Positions 1 through 5,420 of a stretch of DNA of 11,010 nucleotides are shown one piece after another. The DNA is taken from assembly GCA_035509415.1 (NCBI GenBank), contig DATJLQ010000081.1, forward strand, positions 1 through 11,010, read 5' to 3'. The notes under the pieces are model-generated. The model did no database searches and was not told the origin of the DNA. It saw nothing but the letters and a program-made list of their open reading frames with translations. The position numbers and the translations under genes are program-made. This DNA is from DATJLQ01 sp035509415 (lineage in GTDB: Bacteria > Pseudomonadota > Alphaproteobacteria > JACZXZ01). Numbering within the stretch: position 1 is the stretch's first letter; each line of letters opens with the position of its first letter.

Positions 1-1508
1 TGGGGCGAATGGGTCACGACCAGCACCTGAAGCTCGGCGCCGAGGCGCGCCAGGCGCTCGCCGACCGCGGCCGCCGTGGCGCCGCCGATGCCCGAATCGA
101 CCTCGTCGAACACGAGGGTGGGAGCGGCGCCCACGCGCGAAAGCACGACCTTGAGTGCCAGCATGAAACGCGCAAGCTCGCCGCCCGAGGCGATCTTGGC
201 GATCGGGCCCAGGGGCGTGCTCGGATTGGTCGCGACCTCGAAGGCGACGCGCTCGACCCCGTCCGCCTGCCACTCGGTCTCGTCGAGCGGGGCGAGGCGC
301 GTCGCGAAACGCGCCTTCTCGAGCTTGAGCGGCGTGAGCTCGGCCGCGATCGCGCGGTCGAGCTTTTTGGCGGCGTCCGCGCGTGCCGCGGAAAGCGCCT
401 TGGCCGCGTCGAGATAGGCAGCGCGCGTCTCAACGACCGCGCGCGCGAAACGTCCGCCCGCGTCGCCGCGCGCCTCGAGGGCTGCCAAGCGCTCGGCGAA
501 TTTCGTCCGTAGCGCCGGGAGCGCGTCGGTCGCGACCTGGTGCTTCCGCGCCACGTCGCGCAACGCGTAGAGGCGCTCGTCGACCGTCTCGAGGCGGCCG
601 GGCTCGAATTCGAGGCTTGCGCCGAAGGCCTCGAGCTCGGCGATCGCCTCGGCGAGCTCGACCGACGCGCGCTCGAGCGCCGCGGTCGCGGGGGCGAGCC
701 GCCCGGCCGATTTCTCCGCCGCGCGCGCGACCAGGCGCAAGGCGCCGCGTAGCTTGCCGTCGATGCCCTCGCTCGCGCCCGCGCCAGCTCCGCGCCCTTC
801 GCCCGAAAGCTGAGAGAGCGCCCCGTTGAGCGCCTCCGCGACCTGCTCGCGATTCATGAGCAGCACGCGCTCCTCGGCGAGCTTCGCCTCCTCGCCCGGC
901 TCGGGCGCCAGGCGCTCGAGCTCGGCCGCCGCGTGGCGCAGGAATTCCTCGTCGCGCCGGGCGGCCGCGAGCTCGGCCTCGAAACGCGCTTGCGCCGCCT
1001 CCGCCTCGCGCCATGCGGCGTGCGCGGCGCGGCAGCGCGCGACCAGCGTCTCGTGGGCGCCGAAGGCGTCCAAAGCGGTGCGATGGGTCGTGGGATCGAG
1101 CAAGCCGTGCTGGTCGAGCTGGCCCTGAATCTCGACCAGGCTCTCGCCGAGGGCGCGCAGGAATCCGACGCTCACCGGCTGGTCGTTGACGAAGGCGCGG
1201 CTCCTGCCGTCGGCCGATAGCACGCGGCGCAGCATGAGGGGCTCGTCCGCCCCCAACCCCTGCTCGGCAAGAAGCGCCCAGGCCGGATGGTCGCGCGCAA
1301 GCTCGAAGGTCGCGGCAACGCTCGCCTGCTGAGCCCCGTGGCGCACCAGGCCCGCCTCGGCGCGTACGCCGAGCGCCAAGCCGAGCGCATCGAGCAGGAT
1401 CGATTTCCCGGCCCCGGTCTCGCCCGTGAGCACGCCCAGGCCCGCGTGGAAGGCGAGGTCGAGCCGGTCGATCAGCACCACGTCGCGGATCGAGAGGGCC
1501 GCGAGCAT
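1..1508 (-). CDS. recN: DNA repair protein RecN, C-terminus cut by the window edge
   Basis: RecN is a cytoplasmic SMC-like ATPase that acts early in recombinational repair of DNA double-strand breaks. The visible 502 residues read without a stop from an ATG at 1508 to the left edge; the family is usually near 550 residues, so about 50 are missing. The Walker A motif GETGAGKS lies at residues 29-36. A segment IQGQLDQHGLL follows in the N-terminal ATPase part. The middle is rich in Ala, Glu, Arg and Leu, as expected for the coiled coil. Near the end are the ABC signature SGGEL (441-445), the Walker B region LVFDEVDSGIGG (465-476) and VVTHSP (497-502) with the switch histidine at 500. The start follows the bamD stop by only 3 bases, so the two genes are very likely co-transcribed. 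I see no separate promoter or LexA-type box in that gap. Identity is secure. Confidence 0.96.
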   Translation of the reverse strand, partial: MLAALSIRDVVLIDRLDLAFHAGLGVLTGETGAGKSILLDALGLALGVRAEAGLVRHGAQQASVAATFELARDHPAWALLAEQGLGADEPLMLRRVLSADGRSRAFVNDQPVSVGFLRALGESLVEIQGQLDQHGLLDPTTHRTALDAFGAHETLVARCRAAHAAWREAEAAQARFEAELAAARRDEEFLRHAAAELERLAPEPGEEAKLAEERVLLMNREQVAEALNGALSQLSGEGRGAGAGASEGIDGKLRGALRLVARAAEKSAGRLAPATAALERASVELAEAIAELEAFGASLEFEPGRLETVDERLYALRDVARKHQVATDALPALRTKFAERLAALEARGDAGGRFARAVVETRAAYLDAAKALSAARADAAKKLDRAIAAELTPLKLEKARFATRLAPLDETEWQADGVERVAFEVATNPSTPLGPIAKIASGGELARFMLALKVVLSRVGAAPTLVFDEVDSGIGGATAAAVGERLARLGAELQVLVVTHSP

Positions 1509-1511
1509 GCG

Positions 1512-2372
1512 CTAGAAGACGTCGATCGCGTTCCAGGCCCGGCCGAGGATGGATTGGTCGGCCTTTTTGCCGGTGCCGGGATTGAGCTTGACGTTCGCGA
1601 CCAGCTGATAGCCCTCGCGGTACCAGGAGCTGTTGGGATAATTGTAGCCGAGCACGGCGGCGGTGCGGCGCGCCTCGTCGACGATGCCGAGCGCCATGTA
1701 GCACTCGATCAGGCGGTAGAGCGCCTCGGGCACCTGGGTCGTGGTCTGGTACTTGTCGACCACGGTCTTGAAGCGGTTGATCGCCGCGAGATACTGGCCG
1801 CGATCCTCGTAGAAGCGGCCGACCTCCATCTCCTTGCCGGCGAGGTGGTCCTTGACCAGGTCGAGCTTCTTGCGCCCGTCGCGCGCGTAGGGCGTGTCGG
1901 GGTAGCGCCGGATCAGCTCCTGGAAGGACGACAAGGCCTTCTCCGAGGCGGACTGGTCGCGCTCGACGTCGGTCACCTGCTCGTAATAGCAGAGCGCCTT
2001 CAAATAATAGGCGTAGGCGATGTCGCGATTGCCCGGGTGGAGCTGGATGAAGCGGTCGAGGTCGTTGATCGCGTCGTCGTAGCTGTCGTTCTGGTAGAGC
2101 GAATAGGCCGCCATGAGCTGCGCCTTGGTCGCCCACATCGAGTAGGGATGCTCGCGCTCGACCTCGTCGAACGACTTGGCGGCATCCTGGTAGCGCTCCT
2201 CGGCGAGCGCGTTCATGCCGTCATTGTAGAGCGTGTTGACCGGCTTGTCGGTGTACTCGTCCTTGTTCTTGTCCTTGTCGTCGTCGCCGCAGCCGGAAAG
2301 CGCCAGCACGCCCACGAGCGCCACCGCCGCGACGAGCGTGCCGAGTCGCATTCTGCGCCAGAAATCGGTCAT
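1512..2372 (-). CDS. bamD: Outer-membrane assembly lipoprotein BamD (ComL)
   Basis: BamD is the essential lipoprotein partner of BamA in the complex that folds beta-barrel proteins into the outer membrane; it acts on the periplasmic face. The 286-residue protein has a charged N-terminus (WRRMR), a hydrophobic segment at about 10-25 and a lipobox LSGC with the lipidated Cys at 28. Residue +2 is Gly, not the Asp that retains lipoproteins in the inner membrane. A highly charged Asp/Lys stretch follows (30-42), then TPR-like repeats over about 44-262 with phrases typical of the family, such as FQELIRRYPDTPYA and YPNSSWY. I chose ATG 2372 because AAGGA sits 4 bases upstream; a TTG at 2384 in the same frame would add four residues and would overlap that ribosome binding site. 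The gene is 175 bases from lpxC and 3 bases from recN. Confidence 0.95.
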   Translation of the reverse strand: MTDFWRRMRLGTLVAAVALVGVLALSGCGDDDKDKNKDEYTDKPVNTLYNDGMNALAEERYQDAAKSFDEVEREHPYSMWATKAQLMAAYSLYQNDSYDDAINDLDRFIQLHPGNRDIAYAYYLKALCYYEQVTDVERDQSASEKALSSFQELIRRYPDTPYARDGRKKLDLVKDHLAGKEMEVGRFYEDRGQYLAAINRFKTVVDKYQTTTQVPEALYRLIECYMALGIVDEARRTAAVLGYNYPNSSWYREGYQLVANVKLNPGTGKKADQSILGRAWNAIDVF

Positions 2373-2376
2373 GAGG

Positions 2377-2382
2377 TCCTTC
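2377..2382 (-). promoter_or_regulatory. Ribosome binding site deciding the bamD start
   Basis: On the minus strand GAAGGA is followed by CCTC and the ATG at 2372. This spacing supports the ATG over the upstream in-frame TTG at 2384, whose own upstream sequence has no good purine tract. Confidence 0.6.
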
Positions 2383-2387
2383 AATGC

Positions 2388-2474
2388 ATCCGGCGTCCGC
2401 GCCGGTATCCATGGCCGGGACGCGTTCCCAGAAGCCGGCCGCCGCCGACCTTTTTAACGCAATGGACGCCGGAT
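2388..2474. repeat. 11-base inverted repeat in the lpxC-bamD gap
   Basis: ATCCGGCGTCC at 2388-2398 is matched exactly in reverse complement by GGACGCCGGAT at 2464-2474, with 65 bases between. The right arm overlaps a GANTC site (2472-2476), and a second GANTC lies at 2531-2535. The spacer contains the only AT-rich island of the gap, TTTTTAACGCAAT at 2451-2463, which could be part of a bamD promoter. No U-tract follows either arm, so this does not look like a simple intrinsic terminator. The function is unknown; a protein-binding pair of sites or a long-range leader stem are both possible. Confidence 0.5.
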
Positions 2475-2547
2475 TCCCATAGGCTCGCTGCGGAGCCGAA
2501 CGCGGGGCGCCGGGCGGGAATAGCGCTTCAGAATCGGGGATTTGGGC

Positions 2548-3486
2548 TCAGGCGGAGGCGGCGAGACGCGGGCCGCGCTCCTCATCCTCGCGCCCCACCT
2601 CGAGGCCCACGTAGCGCCAGGCGGCCGAATCCGCGAACAGCGCCCGGAGCAGACGGTTATGCACCTCGTGGCCCGAGCGGAAGCCGTGGAAATGGCCGAG
2701 GATCGAGGCGCCGGCGAGGGTCAGGTCGCCCACCGCATCGAGCACCTTGTGGCGCACGAACTCGTCCTCGTAGCGCAGCCCCTCGGGATTGACGACGCGC
2801 TCGCCGTCGACCACGACCGCGTTGTCGAGCGAGCCGCCCAAGGCCAGGCCCGCCGCGCGCAAGCGCTCGACATCGTCCGCCATGCCGAAGGTGCGCGCGC
2901 GCGCGATCTCGCTCTTGAAGGCGCCGTTCTCGAGCGAGACGAAATATTCCTGGCGCGCGATCGCGGCCGCCTCGAAATCGATCTCGAAGCTCACCGAAAA
3001 GCCGCTCGAGGGGGCGAGCGATGCGCCCACCCGGTGGTCGCCGACCGAGACGTGCTTCAGGATCTGGATCGCGCGCTTCTCGGCGCGCGGCTGCGCCACC
3101 ACGCCGGCGCAATCGATCAGGAACACGAACGGGGCGGCGCTGCCGTCCATCGCCGGCACTTCCGGCCCGTTGAGCTCGATCGCGACATTGTCCAAATGGC
3201 AGCCCGCGATCGCGGCGAGCAGATGCTCGACCGTCGCGACCGTGGCGAGCTTGCCGTGCGTCTTGTGGCCGAGCGTCGTGCAGAGGCGCGTGTCGACCAC
3301 GTTGCGCCAATCGGCGACGATCTCGGCGCCGCCGCCCGCGAGGTCGGTGCGACGGAACACAATTCCCGTGTCGGGAGCGGCGGGCAGAAGGGTCATGGTG
3401 ACCTTCTGGCCGGTATGGAGGCCGATGCCTGAGCAGCCGATCGGCGATTTCAGTGTGCGCTGGAGAATCGTCCCAACTCCCCTCAA
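2548..3486 (-). CDS. lpxC: UDP-3-O-acyl-N-acetylglucosamine deacetylase LpxC
   Basis: LpxC is a cytoplasmic zinc enzyme that removes the acetyl group from UDP-3-O-acyl-GlcNAc, the committed step of lipid A synthesis. The 312-residue product is of normal length. It has GIGLHTGQKV near the N-terminus (20-29), TVEHLLAAIAG with catalytic Glu87 and zinc ligand His88, EVPAMDGSAAPF (109-120), RTFG (198-201), EFVRHKVLDAVGD with His246, Lys247, Asp250 and Asp254, and SGHEVHN with catalytic His273. All key residues of the Escherichia coli enzyme therefore have counterparts. The start is unusual. In this frame a TAG at 3498-3496 lies just upstream, and no ATG or GTG occurs before the conserved QRTLK segment. 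The gene must start at TTG 3486 (used here), or at a rarer codon such as ATT 3468, which has GAGGGGAG 8 bases upstream. It lies 187 bases after ftsZ. Confidence 0.96.
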   Translation of the reverse strand: MRGVGTILQRTLKSPIGCSGIGLHTGQKVTMTLLPAAPDTGIVFRRTDLAGGGAEIVADWRNVVDTRLCTTLGHKTHGKLATVATVEHLLAAIAGCHLDNVAIELNGPEVPAMDGSAAPFVFLIDCAGVVAQPRAEKRAIQILKHVSVGDHRVGASLAPSSGFSVSFEIDFEAAAIARQEYFVSLENGAFKSEIARARTFGMADDVERLRAAGLALGGSLDNAVVVDGERVVNPEGLRYEDEFVRHKVLDAVGDLTLAGASILGHFHGFRSGHEVHNRLLRALFADSAAWRYVGLEVGREDEERGPRLAASA

Positions 3487-3495
3487 GCCATGTCT

Positions 3496-3569
3496 CTAGT
3501 CCGCCCGACTAGGCGACGCTTCCCCACGAGCACGCCTGGCTGACCCAGGTCTTTCGGGCAGGGCGCCCG
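3496..3569 (-). promoter_or_regulatory. Series of small hairpins in the lpxC leader
   Basis: Three short inverted repeats lie between the large hairpin and the lpxC start. They are CTAGTC/GACTAG at 3496-3512 (6 base pairs, 5-base loop), CCTGG/CCAGG at 3535-3549 (5 base pairs, 5-base loop) and CGGGC/GCCCG at 3555-3569 (5 base pairs, 5-base loop). The first ends only 9 bases upstream of the TTG start, close to where a ribosome would bind. Each is short and could be chance in GC-rich DNA. Together they suggest a structured leader, but no known riboswitch class is recognised. Confidence 0.35.
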
Positions 3570-3610
3570 AGTGCTCCGAAGCCTGTTTAACAACGGGCTC
3601 CGGAGCACTC
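3569..3610 (-). terminator. Long hairpin between ftsZ and lpxC, possible terminator or mRNA processing site
   Basis: GAGTGCTCCG at 3569-3578 pairs perfectly with CGGAGCACTC at 3601-3610. After one mismatch the stem continues through AGCC/GGCT, a T-G step and GTT/AAC to a tiny loop, giving about 18 base pairs in 42 bases. It is by far the strongest hairpin seen in the window. On the minus-strand transcript it is not followed by a run of U, so a classical Rho-independent terminator is not shown. It could partly terminate ftsZ mRNA, protect its 3' end or mark a cleavage site before lpxC. The near-symmetry would also suit a dimeric DNA-binding protein. Confidence 0.5.
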
Positions 3611-3619
3611 AAATCACCT

Positions 3620-3639
3620 TTTGTTACGGTTTGTTACGG
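3620..3639 (+). repeat. Tandem TTTGTTACGG repeat downstream of ftsZ
   Basis: TTTGTTACGG occurs twice head to tail with no gap (3620-3629 and 3630-3639) on the plus strand, starting 34 bases past the ftsZ stop. The core GTTACGG also occurs twice upstream of ftsZ in the opposite orientation. A 10-base period places both copies on the same face of the DNA helix, as for paired protein sites. In the mRNA these bases read CCGUAAC twice, in the ftsZ 3' trailer. Confidence 0.6.
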
Positions 3640-3673
3640 AAAAACCTTCGGTCCGTCAGGGCGTTAGCCTTCC

Positions 3674-5311
3674 CTAATTGGCCTGGCGGCGGAGGAACGC
3701 CGGGATTTCCAGCACGTCGTCCTCGCCCTTGGCCAGGGCCGGACGATCGGCCGGGTCGAGGCCGCCCAGGCGCTGCTGCACCGGGGCGATCGGCTCGGGG
3801 GCGATCTCGACGGGCTTGCGGGCGCCGCCGGTCACCTTCTTGAACAAGCCGGCCATGCCGCCGCGCGGCATTCTGGGCGTCTCGGCGACCGGCTCGGCCG
3901 GGGCCGCGGCGCCGTTGGCCATCGCGGCCGCGGCGTAAGGATCGGCGACCGCGGGCGCGGGTGCCGCCGCCGTGGGAGCGGGCGTCTCGGGCTCGGCCGG
4001 GCGCGGCGCCATGAAGAACGGCTCCGCGTGGGTCGGCTCGGGCACGGGTGCGCGCGTCGGCGTCGCGATCGAGGGCATGGCCGCCGCGACCGCGCGCGCG
4101 ATCGGCGTCGGCGTACGCGCCGGCATCGGCTGAGCAGCCGCCCTGACCGGCATCGGCGCGGGTGCCGCCGCGGACGCCGGCATGGGAGCCGGCATGGGAG
4201 CCGGCGCCGGCTGAGGTGCCGGTGCCGCCGCGGCGGGTGCTGCCATCGGCGCGGGCGCCGGGGCTGCGGGCGTCACGAGACGCGGCGCCGGACGCTCGGC
4301 CACGAGAACGGGCCGGGTGAGCGGCTTCGTCTGGTGCATGAGCGCGCTGTCGATCCCGGTCGCCACCACCGAGATACGCACCTTGCCCTGGAGCGCCTCG
4401 TCGAAGGTCGAGCCGAAGATGATGTTGGCCTCGGGGTCGACCTCGTCGCGGATGCGGTTGGCCGCCTCGTCGACTTCGAACAAGGTCATGTCCATCCCGC
4501 CCGTGATGTTGATGAGGACGCCTTTGGCCCCCTTCATCGACACGTCGTCGAGCAGCGGGTTGGAGATCGCGGCCTCGGCGGCGTCGAGCGCGCGGCGCTC
4601 GCCGCTCGCCTCGCCGGTGCCCATCATGGCCTTGCCCATCTCGCTCATGACCGCGCGGATGTCCGCAAAGTCGAGGTTGATGAGGCCCGGCATCACCATG
4701 AGGTCGGTGACGCCGCGCACGCCCGAGTAGAGCACGTCGTCGGCCATCTTGAAGGCGTCGGCGAAGGTGGTCTTCTCGTTCGCGACCCGGAACAGGTTCT
4801 GGTTCGGGATGATGATCAGCGTGTCGACGTATTGCTGCAGCTCCTCGATGCCCGACTCCGCGATCTTCATGCGGTGCTGGCCCTCGAAGTGGAACGGCTT
4901 GGTGACGACGCCGACCGTGAGGATGCCGCGCTCGCGCGCCGTGCGCGCGATCACGGGAGCGCCACCCGTGCCGGTGCCGCCGCCCATGCCGGCGGTGACG
5001 AAGGCCATGTGCGCACCCTCGAGATAGTCGAGAATCTCCTCGAGGCCCTCCTCGGCCGCCGCGCGCCCGATGTCGGGACGCGAGCCCGCACCCAGGCCCT
5101 GGGTCACGTTGAGCCCGAGCTGGATGCGCCGATCCGCCTTCGACATGGTGAGCGACTGGGCGTCGGTGTTGCAGGCGAGGAATTCGACGCCTTCGAGGTT
5201 GGCGGCGATCATGTTGTTGACCGCGTTGCCGCCGGCGCCGCCGACGCCGACGACGACGATGCGGGGCTTCAATTCCCGCGTCGTTTCTGGGACGTGTAGG
5301 TTGATGGTCAT
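3674..5311 (-). CDS. ftsZ: Cell division protein FtsZ (tubulin-like GTPase)
   Basis: FtsZ polymerises with GTP into the cytoplasmic division ring that recruits the rest of the divisome. The product has 545 residues, much longer than the 383 of Escherichia coli. The GTPase core spans about 16-320. It has GVGGAGGNAVNNM (22-34), the tubulin signature GGGTGTG (110-116) and the T7 loop NLDFAD (212-217), where Asp214 and Asp217 are the catalytic acids. A Pro/Ala-rich disordered linker of nearly 200 residues follows, containing a conserved-looking island GLFKKVTGGAR (488-498). The C-terminal peptide DDVLEIPAFLRRQ (531-543) is the usual binding site for FtsA and other partners. The start is ATG 5311, with GGAGGA 4 bases upstream. 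The same frame stays open 121 codons further upstream, through the end of ftsA, but that extension is low-complexity and not FtsZ-like. Separate gaps on both sides suggest ftsZ has its own expression control. Confidence 0.98.
   Translation of the reverse strand: MTINLHVPETTRELKPRIVVVGVGGAGGNAVNNMIAANLEGVEFLACNTDAQSLTMSKADRRIQLGLNVTQGLGAGSRPDIGRAAAEEGLEEILDYLEGAHMAFVTAGMGGGTGTGGAPVIARTARERGILTVGVVTKPFHFEGQHRMKIAESGIEELQQYVDTLIIIPNQNLFRVANEKTTFADAFKMADDVLYSGVRGVTDLMVMPGLINLDFADIRAVMSEMGKAMMGTGEASGERRALDAAEAAISNPLLDDVSMKGAKGVLINITGGMDMTLFEVDEAANRIRDEVDPEANIIFGSTFDEALQGKVRISVVATGIDSALMHQTKPLTRPVLVAERPAPRLVTPAAPAPAPMAAPAAAAPAPQPAPAPMPAPMPASAAAPAPMPVRAAAQPMPARTPTPIARAVAAAMPSIATPTRAPVPEPTHAEPFFMAPRPAEPETPAPTAAAPAPAVADPYAAAAMANGAAAPAEPVAETPRMPRGGMAGLFKKVTGGARKPVEIAPEPIAPVQQRLGGLDPADRPALAKGEDDVLEIPAFLRRQAN
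4176..4205 (-). repeat. 12-base tandem repeat inside the FtsZ linker
   Basis: GCCGGCATGGGA occurs twice in tandem (4176-4187, 4188-4199), followed by a half copy GCCGGC. In frame it encodes repeated Ala-Pro-Met-Pro units around residues 369-379 of FtsZ. It is part of the disordered linker and is likely to change length by slippage. Confidence 0.8.
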
Positions 5312-5315
5312 TGGG

Positions 5316-5321
5316 TCCTCC
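5316..5321 (-). promoter_or_regulatory. Strong ribosome binding site of ftsZ
   Basis: GGAGGA on the minus strand is followed by CCCA and the ATG at 5311. It is a near-ideal Shine-Dalgarno sequence. It settles the FtsZ start and suggests high translation, in keeping with FtsZ being the most abundant protein of the divisome. Confidence 0.85.
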
Positions 5322-5331
5322 GGTTTCCTTT

Positions 5332-5355
5332 CCGTAACGTTGCAGTCTCCGTAAC
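5332..5355 (-). repeat. Paired GTTACGG motif in the ftsZ leader
   Basis: On the minus strand GTTACGG occurs at 5355-5349 and again at 5338-5332, 17 bases apart, ending 11 bases before the ribosome binding site. The second copy extends to GTTACGGAAA, a 10-base match to the plus-strand copy at 3633-3642 beyond the ftsZ stop. I saw no other exact copies in the window. They could be operators, promoter elements or an RNA pairing site. Confidence 0.55.
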
Positions 5356-5369
5356 AGCCGCCGATGATC

Positions 5370-5414
5370 GAGCCCGGGCCGCAACCTGGGCTCCGGCCGC
5401 GGCGGCGCGGCCGG
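5370..5414 (-). promoter_or_regulatory. Two GC-rich hairpins between ftsA and ftsZ
   Basis: CCGGCCGCG (5393-5401) pairs perfectly with CGCGGCCGG (5406-5414) across a 4-base loop, starting 6 bases after the ftsA stop. Directly next to it GAGCCC (5370-5375) pairs with GGGCTC (5388-5393), and two further C-G pairs follow after one mismatch. The two stems share base 5393, so both may not form fully at once. No U-run follows, so full intrinsic termination is not shown. Attenuation, or processing that raises FtsZ over FtsA, is plausible. Confidence 0.45.
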
Positions 5415-5420
5415 AATTCG

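Noticed and set aside
430..2136. A 568-codon minus-strand frame across recN and bamD.
   Set aside because: It is out of frame with both genes. The true frames carry Walker motifs, the ABC signature, the lipobox and TPRs; this one is Arg/Gly/Ala noise.
1287..2792. A 501-codon plus-strand frame, and similar ones at 2542-3432, 4028-5299 and 8716-10209.
   Set aside because: They mirror recN, bamD, lpxC, ftsZ and murC. Their composition is that of complementary-strand shadows and none has a recognisable motif or a convincing ribosome binding site.
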